64,000 nt of DNA from Clostridia bacterium (GTDB lineage Bacteria > Bacillota > Clostridia > Oscillospirales > Acutalibacteraceae), in NCBI GenBank assembly GCA_017416345.1, contig JAFQCR010000011.1:41110-105109 (forward strand). Direction: 5' to 3'. Numbering within the stretch: the stretch's first letter is position 1; every line of letters begins with the position of its first letter. This document shows positions 35,814 through 43,852 of this stretch, piece by piece. The notes under the pieces were generated by a model that ran no database searches, was not told the origin of the DNA, and saw nothing but the letters and a program-made list of their open reading frames with translations. Position numbers and translations under genes: made by a program.

Positions 35814-37289
35814 TTGAACGATAACGAGCTTGAAAATCAGAATACGGGCGACCTTACAGAAGGCGTTACTTCTGAAGAAAACGCGTCTTTGGGATCCGCA
35901 GCAGACGGCCTGCCGACCGAAGAAACGGCCGTAACCGCAGAAGACGAACAGCCACAAAAAAAGCGACCTGTCGCTTTGCTTGTCATCTTCAACGTAACGG
36001 TTAGCCTTATTCTCGCCGCAAGCCTCCTTTGGACCGCTGTGTTGGGGGTGAGCATATACCTGTTTCAGGATATGCGCTACGACGCAAACTTTCCAAAGCC
36101 CAACGACTATGAGAATCTCGGCATTGACCCCGAGATAATTGAGAAGCTCCCCACCGATAAGATAACCAACATCGCGCTTTTCGGTGTTGATTACGCCGAA
36201 CACGAGGACCTGAACGAGGTGATCACCACCTTCGGACGTTCCGATGCCATTATAATTCTTTCTATCAACGAGACCGACCGAACCATCAAGCTGACCTCTA
36301 TCTTGCGTGACAGTTGGGTGCCTATTGAGATCAACGGGGCCGAACGTTATTGCAAGATCAATGCCGCGTATGAAAACGGCGGTGCGTTGCTTGCGGTAAA
36401 GACCTTGAACCGCCACTTTGGTCTTGATATTTCGGAATACGTAACCGTCAGTTTCGCACAGTTGTTGACCGTTATCGACAAGCTGGGCGGAATAGAGCTT
36501 GAGATCACCGAAAAAGAAAGACTGTTTATGAACGACCACCCGTGGGTCAACTATGTTAAGGCCGAACCCGTGGAAAAATCGGGCTACGTTCACCTCAACG
36601 GAAGACAGGCGGTGGTCTACTCGCGAATCCGTAAGCTGGACGGTGAGGTTTCAAGAACTCAACGTCAGCAAAAGGTTTTGTTTGCCATACTTAAAAAGAT
36701 CCAGTCCAAACCCTTAACGCAGTATCCCGAGCTGCTGAGATCAATGCTTGCCAATGTTGAGACATCCATGTCTTACGACGAAATACTGGGTTACACCGAC
36801 CTGGTTTTATCCAACGATCTGAAACTGAACAACATAACCGTCCCCGGCGGTGCCGTTCCTGCAGAGCGCGGCGTATTTGATGATACCAACGGCCTGTGGG
36901 TATACAAATACGACCTGAAAACGGCGCAAGAGTTCATCCACGAGTGGATCTACGGTACGACCGAGTTTAATAACTCGGACCTCGAGTCCACCATCACGAC
37001 CCGTCCCGATCCGCCAAAGCCCTCACAGCCAAGCCCCTCTTCAGACACCCAAACTTCAAACGGCAGTTCGTCTGAACCGACGTCATCGAATGAGACCTCG
37101 TCAGACCAAACCACATCAGATAACACAGCATCAGATCCCGTTTCATCCGACTTGAGCAACGATTCACAAGTGTCAAGCAGTGAAACGTCATCCGATATAC
37201 CGACCGAAGGTGATACGACCGACACAAGTTCTGACACCGAGGTCAACAGTCAAGACCAATCAAGCGAAAACACTTCCCAAGGAGGATAA
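35814..37289 (+). CDS. LCP family protein with Ser/Thr-rich C-terminal tail
   Basis: 491 residues. An acidic cytoplasmic N-terminus (about 50 residues), one membrane helix (VALLVIFNVTVSLILAASLL), an LCP domain closely similar to the preceding gene (IALFGVDYAEH, SDAIIILSIN, LTSILRDSWV, YCKINAAYENG, RIRKLDGEVSRTQRQQKVLF) and a tail of about 110 residues rich in Ser, Thr, Asp and Glu, likely a wall-spanning or glycosylated stalk. The start is TTG 35814, 9 bases after GGAGG; the TTG at 35805 directly abuts that site and no ATG is available. The two LCP genes look like a tandem duplication. Confidence 0.88.
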   Translation: MNDNELENQNTGDLTEGVTSEENASLGSAADGLPTEETAVTAEDEQPQKKRPVALLVIFNVTVSLILAASLLWTAVLGVSIYLFQDMRYDANFPKPNDYENLGIDPEIIEKLPTDKITNIALFGVDYAEHEDLNEVITTFGRSDAIIILSINETDRTIKLTSILRDSWVPIEINGAERYCKINAAYENGGALLAVKTLNRHFGLDISEYVTVSFAQLLTVIDKLGGIELEITEKERLFMNDHPWVNYVKAEPVEKSGYVHLNGRQAVVYSRIRKLDGEVSRTQRQQKVLFAILKKIQSKPLTQYPELLRSMLANVETSMSYDEILGYTDLVLSNDLKLNNITVPGGAVPAERGVFDDTNGLWVYKYDLKTAQEFIHEWIYGTTEFNNSDLESTITTRPDPPKPSQPSPSSDTQTSNGSSSEPTSSNETSSDQTTSDNTASDPVSSDLSNDSQVSSSETSSDIPTEGDTTDTSSDTEVNSQDQSSENTSQGG

Positions 37290-37294
37290 ATAAA

Positions 37295-37558
37295 ATGAAA
37301 ATTGCTGAAGGATTTGTATTGAAGAACATTGCCGGCACCAATGTTGTAGTGCCCGTAGGCACAAACACCGTTTCTTTCAAGGCAGTCATCACCCTTAACG
37401 AGACCGGTGCATTTTTGTGGCAGCAGCTTGAAAATGACATTACCGAGGCCGACCTTTTGAAGGCTATGCTTTCGGAATATGCCGTTGACGAGGCTACCGC
37501 CAAGGCCGACATTGCCGAGTTTATCGAGAATCTCAAAAAGGCCAACCTGCTCGCATGA
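37295..37558 (+). CDS. PqqD-like peptide-chaperone protein
   Basis: 87 residues of the PqqD superfamily: a small winged-helix-like fold (residues 1-87) with the typical LNETGAFLWQQLENDITEAD and the C-terminal FIENLKKANLLA. PqqD proteins bind leader peptides of ribosomally made peptides and present them to modifying enzymes such as radical SAM proteins. Neither a precursor peptide nor a radical SAM gene is seen here. AAGGAGG precedes the ATG. Its stop overlaps the start of the adjacent small peptidase (ATGA), so the two are probably a functional pair. Confidence 0.82.
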   Translation: MKIAEGFVLKNIAGTNVVVPVGTNTVSFKAVITLNETGAFLWQQLENDITEADLLKAMLSEYAVDEATAKADIAEFIENLKKANLLA

Positions 37559-38037
37559 GACCGCAGATGAAGTCCGTTCCCATGGAGGAGCTTGCCCCTA
37601 TGATCGAAGGCCTCATAAAGGAAGGCGTCGATGTGACCTTAACGGTCACGGGCAACAGTATGCGACCGCTCTGGACGACCCACCGTGACAGCGTGGTACT
37701 GACGGGGTGTGATCCCTGCGTTCTGAAAAAGGGAGATGTTCCTCTCTACCGACGGGACGACGGCAAGTACATACTTCACCGCATCATAAAGGTGCACGAA
37801 ACCACCTACGATATGATCGGTGACCATCAGTATGAGGTCGAATACGGCGTAAATAAGCAGAACGTTATCTGCGTCGTAAAAGCCTTTACCCGAAACGGAA
37901 AGCAGCACACCTGCGATGAATTGGGTTACCGATTCTACACCTGGGTGTGGTGTCATTCGGTGCCGTTCAGGCGTTTTATGCTTTGGCTGCACCGTCTGCC
38001 TTTGCGCCTTTTTAAGCGCAAAAAAGCACAGGATTGA
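37555..38037 (+). CDS. Small S26/S24-type signal-peptidase-like protein
   Basis: 160 residues. Serine-protease core with nucleophile Ser35 in TVTGNSMRPLW, the KKGDVPLYRR segment, and His75 in YILHRII at the position where SipW/archaeal-type signal peptidases use His instead of Lys. A second GD motif follows (YDMIGDHQYEVE). No clear membrane helix is seen at either end, unlike normal signal peptidases, although the C-terminus is basic and amphipathic. Coupled to the PqqD-like gene by a 4-base overlap; together they may trim a peptide. The substrate is unknown. Confidence 0.72.
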   Translation: MRPQMKSVPMEELAPMIEGLIKEGVDVTLTVTGNSMRPLWTTHRDSVVLTGCDPCVLKKGDVPLYRRDDGKYILHRIIKVHETTYDMIGDHQYEVEYGVNKQNVICVVKAFTRNGKQHTCDELGYRFYTWVWCHSVPFRRFMLWLHRLPLRLFKRKKAQD

Positions 38038-38051
38038 TATATTCCACCTTG

Positions 38052-38080
38052 GCTCGACATCTGTGTCGGGCTTTAAAACT
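38052..38080 (+). terminator. Weak terminator-like hairpin before metF
   Basis: GCTCGACA (38052-38059) pairs with TGTCGGGC (38064-38071) with one wobble and a 4-base loop, followed by TTTAAAACTTT. It could partly separate the LCP/PqqD group from the methionine genes. Confidence 0.4.
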
Positions 38081-38110
38081 TTAAGCAGATCACGACTGAA
38101 GGATTGAACT

Positions 38111-38971
38111 ATGAAAATAACAGATATCATTAATTCCGAAAAATTAAGCTTATCCTTTGAGGTGTTCCCTCCCAAGACATCAGATGCTTTTGAAAGCGTT
38201 AAGGAGGCTACCGAAAGAATAGCCGAGCTGAACCCCTCTTATATGAGCGTCACCTACGGTGCAGGCGGCGGAACCTCTGAATACACACTTAAAATAGCCG
38301 AAAATCTTAAAAACCACGGTGTTCCCGCCTTGGCTCATTTGAGCTGTATGTCATCCTCCAAAGATGAGATCCACGCAAAGCTCGCCGAACTTCGTGAGCA
38401 CGGCATTGAGAATATTCTGGCGTTAAGAGGTGATGCGCCCGAGGATAAGACGCTCGTCAAGACCGACTACCACTACGCAAGTGAGCTGACGGCCGATATC
38501 AAGGCTTTCGGCGGCTTTTGTATCGGCGGTGCCTGCTACCCCGAATCGCACCCCGAAAGTGCGTCAAGCATTACCGACATCGACAATCTTCGTCGTAAGG
38601 TCGAGGCAGGCTGTGAGTTTTTGACCACGCAGATGTTTTTTGACAACAACATCTACTATAATTTCCTTTACCGTCTGAACAATGCAGGCGTAAACGTGCC
38701 GGTTGTTGCAGGTATTATGCCGGTGACCAACCCAAAGTCGATAAAGCGCATCTGCCGTATTTCGGGAAGCGCTCTGCCCCAGCGCTTTGTGCGTATCGTC
38801 GACCGCTTCGGCGATGACCCCGAGGCTATGACGCAGGCAGGTATTGCCTATGCCACCGAGCAGATAATCGACCTTTTTGCCAACGGTGTCAAGGCAGTGC
38901 ACGTGTACTCCATGAACAAGCCCGAGATCGCAGAAAGAATAAAAAATAACATCAGCGGTATAATCAAATGA
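38111..38971 (+). CDS. metF: 5,10-methylenetetrahydrofolate reductase
   Basis: 286 residues. Reduces methylene-THF to methyl-THF, the methyl donor for MetH. FAD-dependent TIM barrel with LSFEVFPPKT near the start (catalytic Glu), SVTYGAGGG, NILALRGDAP and TTQMFFDNNIYYNF. AAGGA lies 7 bases before the ATG. First gene of a metF - reactivation domain - metH unit with overlapping stops and starts. No SAM riboswitch is visible in the 73-base gap before it. Confidence 0.96.
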   Translation: MKITDIINSEKLSLSFEVFPPKTSDAFESVKEATERIAELNPSYMSVTYGAGGGTSEYTLKIAENLKNHGVPALAHLSCMSSSKDEIHAKLAELREHGIENILALRGDAPEDKTLVKTDYHYASELTADIKAFGGFCIGGACYPESHPESASSITDIDNLRRKVEAGCEFLTTQMFFDNNIYYNFLYRLNNAGVNVPVVAGIMPVTNPKSIKRICRISGSALPQRFVRIVDRFGDDPEAMTQAGIAYATEQIIDLFANGVKAVHVYSMNKPEIAERIKNNISGIIK

Positions 38972-39525
38972 TACATATTGATGCTGAAATCCTTACGCTC
39001 GACCGAAGTGAGCTTGTTGCACGGATGATGTGCACCGATATCGACACGGTTCTGTCGCTGTCCGACAAGGCCGAACAAGAGATAAAATCCGTTGCCGTCT
39101 GCGGCTACAGCTTTGCCAAAACGGCAGTCAAAACCGACGGTGACACCGTAACGCTTGGCTTCGGCAGCTTCAAAAGCCGTGGATTGGCAGGCTTTTTGAA
39201 GGAATACAGCAAAGCATACGTCGTTGCGGTGACGTTAGGTCACGGAGTCGACCGATTACTCCGTCAAAAGGCGGTTGTTTCGACCGTTGAGCAGTTTGCG
39301 ACCGATGCCGTTGCATCCACGCTTGCCGAATCGCTTTGCGACCGTGTTCAGGGTCTTTTGCCCGAAAAAACCGGTCGGAGATTCAGCCCGGGCTATTCCG
39401 ACCTGCCCTTAACGGTGCAGGAGCCTTTGCTTCGGTTTTTGGGCAATACCGATATAACATTGACCGAAACGGGACTTATGATCCCCTCAAAATCAGTAAC
39501 CTTTATTGCAGGTGTAAAAGAATGA
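38968..39525 (+). CDS. Free-standing MetH reactivation (AdoMet-binding) domain protein
   Basis: 185 residues matching the C-terminal activation domain of cobalamin-dependent methionine synthase, encoded as a separate protein. The signature RRFSPGYSDLPLTVQEPLLR matches the RxSPGYxxxP AdoMet-binding segment of MetH, and MIPSKSVTFIAGVKE the end of that domain. In full-length MetH this domain binds S-adenosylmethionine and re-methylates oxidised cobalamin. Here the adjacent metH lacks it, so this protein probably does so in trans. It overlaps metF by 4 bases and metH by 4 bases (ATGA). Confidence 0.88.
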   Translation: MIHIDAEILTLDRSELVARMMCTDIDTVLSLSDKAEQEIKSVAVCGYSFAKTAVKTDGDTVTLGFGSFKSRGLAGFLKEYSKAYVVAVTLGHGVDRLLRQKAVVSTVEQFATDAVASTLAESLCDRVQGLLPEKTGRRFSPGYSDLPLTVQEPLLRFLGNTDITLTETGLMIPSKSVTFIAGVKE

Positions 39526-41873
39526 ATTTAAGAGAGCTTATAACCAAAAAACGGCTTTATCTTGACGGCGGCACGGGTACGATGCTGCAAAAAAGAGGCC
39601 TCAGATCGGGCGAAGGCACCGAGGAATGGAGCCTTACCCACCCCGAAGAAATAATCAAACTCCACCATGAATACCTAACGGCGGGGTCAGACATTTTCTG
39701 CACCAACACCTTTTCGGTAAACTGCTTAAAGCAGGAGAATTTTGAAGAATACATAGCCGCCGCATTTGACTGCGCTAAAAAAGCAAGGGACGGCTTTGAA
39801 AACAGATTCATCGCATTCGATATCGGCCCCACGGGACGGCTTTTGAAGCCGTTGGGCGACCTCGATTTTGAGGATGCGGTGGAGGTTTTTGCAAAAAACA
39901 TCCGTCTTGCGGTGAAATACGGTGCCGATCTTTTAATGATCGAGACTATGAACGACCTTTACGAGACCAAGGCGGCCGTGCTTGCGGCTAAAGAAAATTG
40001 CGACCTGCCGATATTCGTCAGTAACGCCTTCGGTGAGGACGGCAAGCTGATGACGGGTGCCGATGCCGACACCGTTATCACCACCCTTACCTCACTTGGC
40101 GTTGATGCCATCGGAATGAACTGTTCGTTTGGTCCTGATAAGATGTTACCGTTGGTCAAAAGCTATGCTAAGCTTTCACCGTTGCCCATAATCGTCAAGC
40201 CCAACGCAGGTCTGCCTCGTGTTGTTGACGGCAAAACGGTCTTTGGCATTGATCCCGATCGCTTTGGCGAGATAATGACCGAAATAGCCTCGACAGGCGG
40301 CGTTATCTTAGGCGGCTGTTGCGGCACAACGCCCGACCACATCAAAGGATTGGTCGAAAATACGAGCAAGCTCCCCTATCCCGTGCGTGAGGTCAAAAAG
40401 CGCACCGCGGTGTCGTCCTACACCCACACCGTTGAGTTTGGCAAGACGCCCATCCTCATCGGTGAGCGCATCAACCCCACGGGCAAGAAGAAAATAAAAG
40501 AAGCATTAAGGGAAAAGAACTATTCCTTTATTTTAAACGAGGGCATCCGTCAGGTCGATGCAGGCGTTCACCTGCTTGACGTCAACGCAGGTCTGCCCGA
40601 AATTGACGAGGCCGAAGCCTTGAAGGAGATCGTTTTCGGGCTGCAGAGCATAACCGATACTCCCTTGCAGATCGACACCACCAACCCATCGGCACTTGAA
40701 GCCTCAATGCGTATCTATAACGGCAAACCGTTGGTCAACTCGGTCAACGGCACCAAGGACAGTATGGCGACCGTTCTGCCGTTGGTCAAAAAATACGGCG
40801 GTGCCGTGATTGCGCTGACCATCGGTGAAAACGGGATCCCCGAAACCGCCGAGGGGCGTCTTGCCGTGGCCGAAACCATTGTAAATGAGGCCGCAAAGTA
40901 CGGAATCGACAAGTCTGATATAATCGTTGACCCCCTTACCCTCACGGTTTCGTCCGAGCCTAATAGTGCCAAGGTCACGCTCCGGGCTGTTCGCCTTATC
41001 CGTGAAAAGCTGGGTGTATGCACAAGCCTTGGTGTATCCAATATTTCGTTTGGCCTCCCCGAAAGAGATCGCATAAACTCGGTGTTCTTCACCATGGCTT
41101 TGCAGGCGGGTCTTGATGCCGCTATTATGAACCCGTTTTCCGATGCGATGATGACATCGTACCATTCATTCAAGGCCTTGAACCGACTTGACGAAAACTT
41201 TGCGGAGTACATCGCCTTTACTGAATCGGGTTCGGCCACCGCCGTAACTCAATCCGAGGCAAAGGATGTTGACCTTAAAACAGCAATTATAAAAGGATTA
41301 AAGGATTCCGCCGCCCAAGTTACGGCCACAATGCTTGAAGCGACCGACCCTATGGCACTTATTTCGGAGCATATTGTTCCTGCCTTGAATGAGATCGGCA
41401 CCGCTTTTGAGCAAAAGAAGGCCTATCTGCCGCAGTTGCTTATTGCCGCCGATGCCGCTTCTGCCGCATTCGGTGTGATAAAGGAAAAGCTTCCCTCATC
41501 GGCCGATGAATCCAAGAAAATCGTCATTGCCACCGTTAAGGGCGATATTCACGATATTGGCAAAAACATTGTCAAGGTTTTGCTTGAAAACTACGGCTTT
41601 TACGTAGTCGACCTTGGTCGTGACGTTTCCCCCGAGGCAGTTGTCGAAAACGCCAAAGGTGCCAAAATGGTTGCGTTATCGGCGCTTATGACCACCACCG
41701 TCCCCGCAATGGAGGAGACCATCCGTCTTTTAAGAAAAACAACACCCGAAACCAAGATAATGGTCGGCGGTGCAGTTTTGACCCAAACCTATGCCGATAT
41801 GATCGGCGCAGACTTTTATGGCAAAGATGCAATGGATGCCGTGAGAATTGCACAAAAGGTTTTTGAAATTTAA
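39522..41873 (+). CDS. metH: Cobalamin-dependent methionine synthase, lacking the C-terminal reactivation domain
   Basis: 783 residues, against about 1,200 for full-length MetH. Residues 1-300: homocysteine domain (YLDGGTGTMLQKRG; zinc cysteines in GGCCGTT, C266-C267). Residues 310-570: pterin-binding barrel (IGERINPTGKKKIKEAL, DVNAGLPEIDEAEAL). Residues 580-783: cobalamin domain with DIHDIG (H677 ligates cobalt), then DLGRDVSPE and VGGAVLTQTYA. The fourth domain is missing and is supplied by the gene just upstream, a split seen in other Firmicutes. ATG 39522 overlaps the preceding stop codon; a longer open frame upstream lies in another gene. Confidence 0.95.
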   Translation: MNLRELITKKRLYLDGGTGTMLQKRGLRSGEGTEEWSLTHPEEIIKLHHEYLTAGSDIFCTNTFSVNCLKQENFEEYIAAAFDCAKKARDGFENRFIAFDIGPTGRLLKPLGDLDFEDAVEVFAKNIRLAVKYGADLLMIETMNDLYETKAAVLAAKENCDLPIFVSNAFGEDGKLMTGADADTVITTLTSLGVDAIGMNCSFGPDKMLPLVKSYAKLSPLPIIVKPNAGLPRVVDGKTVFGIDPDRFGEIMTEIASTGGVILGGCCGTTPDHIKGLVENTSKLPYPVREVKKRTAVSSYTHTVEFGKTPILIGERINPTGKKKIKEALREKNYSFILNEGIRQVDAGVHLLDVNAGLPEIDEAEALKEIVFGLQSITDTPLQIDTTNPSALEASMRIYNGKPLVNSVNGTKDSMATVLPLVKKYGGAVIALTIGENGIPETAEGRLAVAETIVNEAAKYGIDKSDIIVDPLTLTVSSEPNSAKVTLRAVRLIREKLGVCTSLGVSNISFGLPERDRINSVFFTMALQAGLDAAIMNPFSDAMMTSYHSFKALNRLDENFAEYIAFTESGSATAVTQSEAKDVDLKTAIIKGLKDSAAQVTATMLEATDPMALISEHIVPALNEIGTAFEQKKAYLPQLLIAADAASAAFGVIKEKLPSSADESKKIVIATVKGDIHDIGKNIVKVLLENYGFYVVDLGRDVSPEAVVENAKGAKMVALSALMTTTVPAMEETIRLLRKTTPETKIMVGGAVLTQTYADMIGADFYGKDAMDAVRIAQKVFEI

Positions 41874-41879
41874 ATTAGC

Positions 41880-41917
41880 ACAGCCCAATTTCCAAAGGGA
41901 GTTGGGCTGTTTTTTTT
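41880..41917 (+). terminator. Terminator after metH
   Basis: ACAGCCCAA (41880-41888) pairs with TTGGGCTGT (41902-41910), followed by seven further T bases: a strong intrinsic terminator ending the methionine operon. Confidence 0.93.
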
Positions 41918-41959
41918 ATATCATAAATCGAAAAATCGGCCAATTAGCCCACCTTTCGC

Positions 41960-41998
41960 CAATATCGTTATAGTTTGGGCAATATTGTTATATTGACA
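41960..41998 (+). promoter_or_regulatory. Direct repeat with 20-bp period upstream of GH16 gene
   Basis: Two copies of CAATATNGTTATA lie at 41960 and 41980, exactly 20 bases apart (two helix turns). The second copy runs into the -35 box (TTGACA 41993-41998). This is the usual geometry of a site for a dimeric or AraC-type activator. The binding protein is unknown. Confidence 0.45.
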
Positions 41999-42022
41999 CA
42001 CCCTTTCAGAGAATTGTATAAT
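41993..42022 (+). promoter_or_regulatory. Sigma-A promoter of the GH16 gene
   Basis: TTGACA (41993-41998), 18 bases, TATAAT (42017-42022). Transcription would start near 42029, about 28 bases before the ATG. Confidence 0.75.
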
Positions 42023-42056
42023 TAAATAGAAATTTAGATTTTGAAAGGGATATCCA

Positions 42057-43799
42057 ATGAAAAAATTATTGTCTTTGATTCTTATTTGCCTAATCTTTGT
42101 TGGTGTTTTGGCCGCTTGCGGCAACGGTGATACCTCATCTACCAACAATAATAACAACGGCACCACCATCACCGATGCTATTTTTTCAACCGAAAAGGTT
42201 ATGTTCATCGATTCCAACAATGAGTCGGTTTATCGCATCGTTCGTCCCGAGGGTGACAGTGAATTGACCACAACGGCAGGCACTTTGTTCAAAAAGATGA
42301 AGGAAACACTTGGCGTGAATATTAAGAACGTTTCCGACACAACCGACGGCGCCGACACCTACGAAATACTTGTTGGTCACACCAACCGTCCCGAATCGCA
42401 ACAAGCGCTTGACTACCTCAACCAAAAGGCTTCGGGTCGATACAACGACTACATAATCTGCACCATCGGTAAAAAGATTGTACTCAATGCCGAAAGCGTT
42501 GCAGGCATCAAATCCGCTTGTGAATATTTTGCCGAAAACTTCCTTAAAACCGAGGGCGTAAACGGTGGCCTTGCCTTTATCCACGAGGCCGAGGGCAACT
42601 TTGAAAACATCACCGTTTCGGGTGAAAATATCGGCCGATATACCATTGTGCGCCCGATTTACAATTCATCCTATCTCACCCAGCTTGAGATGGAAAAGTT
42701 GGTAAATATGGTTTATGAAAAGACGGGTTATATGCTGAAAATGGCTTATGACGACACCGCCGCAACCGCCCTTGAGATTGTTGTTGGCAACTGTAAGCGT
42801 GACGGTGTGCAGTTTATCGGCGGTTATAACGATTGGTCGATAACCGTTTCGGGCAAAAAAGTTTATCTCAACGGCGGAAGCGCCCACGCAACGGCCATGG
42901 CGGTAACCGAATTCTGTAAAATGGTTTCGGGCAACATTACCGAAACCAACAACAAATCGGGCAATTACGAAGCCACCGTTGCCACCTATGACAGTGCAAC
43001 CACCTACAAACACGTTTGGGGTGACGACTTTGACGGCGACAAGATTGACGCTACAAAGTGGTGGCACATTGGCGAAAACGGTTGGAAATCCGAGGGTCTT
43101 AACGGCAAAACCTCGGTCCGTTCCTCCAATCCCAACGACGTTTACGTTGCCGACGGAATGTTTTATATCTGCGCCCGTGAGGACGACAATTTCTACTACG
43201 GCGGTATGCTCCGCACACAGATAACCATGACCTATAAGTACGGCTACGTTGAAACAAGCGCACTTTTGCCGCACGGTGACGGATTTTGGGTTGCAATCTG
43301 GCAGATGACATCAAAGGATAAGTCTGAAATCGATTCAGAACCCGAAATTGACGTGGTTGAGTGCTTCGGCAACTCGGCTTACTATGCCGTAAACGCTCAT
43401 TCCTGGCCCACCGATACCGGAACAGCCAAGGGTTGGGTACACACCTCGCTTGACGGTGGAAAATACGCCAACCAAAAGAAATACAGCCTTGCCGACACCT
43501 CCAAAAAGCTTGGTGACGGAATGCACACCTACGGTATGCTTTGGACCGACACGGCAATGACCTTTACCTGCGACGGTAACGCATTTTTAACCTATGACAC
43601 AACCGAAACCGAGCAGAGAATCGACTCGTTTAACCAGGCGCAGTACCTCATAATCAGTATGGCAACCGGCTATAAATCGGGTCCCGGAGCAATCACCTCC
43701 AACCCCGATGATTGGCAGTTCACCAACAAGCTTATGATTGATTGGTTGCACATTTATCAACCCTCTGACGGCAAACATGAATTGAATATTTTAAACTAA
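42057..43799 (+). CDS. Secreted lipoprotein glycoside hydrolase of family 16
   Basis: 580 residues. Lipoprotein signal (LILICLIFVGVLAAC, lipidated Cys21) and a Ser/Thr/Asn linker. Residues 40-320 hold two repeated alpha/beta units (YEILVGHTNRPES and LEIVVGNCKRDG), resembling the N-terminal accessory domain of beta-hexosaminidases. Residues 330-575 form the GH16 jelly roll with catalytic EIDVVE (E430 nucleophile, D432, E435 acid/base). GH16 enzymes cut beta-1,3 or beta-1,4 glucans and galactans; the substrate here is not clear. AAAGGG lies 7 bases before the ATG. It is a single-gene unit with its own promoter, convergent with the SGNH esterase. Confidence 0.9.
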   Translation: MKKLLSLILICLIFVGVLAACGNGDTSSTNNNNNGTTITDAIFSTEKVMFIDSNNESVYRIVRPEGDSELTTTAGTLFKKMKETLGVNIKNVSDTTDGADTYEILVGHTNRPESQQALDYLNQKASGRYNDYIICTIGKKIVLNAESVAGIKSACEYFAENFLKTEGVNGGLAFIHEAEGNFENITVSGENIGRYTIVRPIYNSSYLTQLEMEKLVNMVYEKTGYMLKMAYDDTAATALEIVVGNCKRDGVQFIGGYNDWSITVSGKKVYLNGGSAHATAMAVTEFCKMVSGNITETNNKSGNYEATVATYDSATTYKHVWGDDFDGDKIDATKWWHIGENGWKSEGLNGKTSVRSSNPNDVYVADGMFYICAREDDNFYYGGMLRTQITMTYKYGYVETSALLPHGDGFWVAIWQMTSKDKSEIDSEPEIDVVECFGNSAYYAVNAHSWPTDTGTAKGWVHTSLDGGKYANQKKYSLADTSKKLGDGMHTYGMLWTDTAMTFTCDGNAFLTYDTTETEQRIDSFNQAQYLIISMATGYKSGPGAITSNPDDWQFTNKLMIDWLHIYQPSDGKHELNILN

Positions 43800-43802
43800 G
43801 AA

Positions 43803-43841
43803 AAAATCACCTTACCGCAATCAAAGCCGTAAGGTGATTTT
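43803..43841. terminator. Bidirectional terminator between GH16 and SGNH genes
   Basis: AAAATCACCTTAC (43803-43815) pairs perfectly with GTAAGGTGATTTT (43829-43841). A/T flanks on both sides let it stop both convergent genes. Confidence 0.93.
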
Positions 43842-43852
43842 CATTTATATTG

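Noticed and set aside
38038-38110. SAM riboswitch or T-box before metF
   Set aside because: Only 73 bases are available, with one weak hairpin and none of the conserved elements of those leaders.
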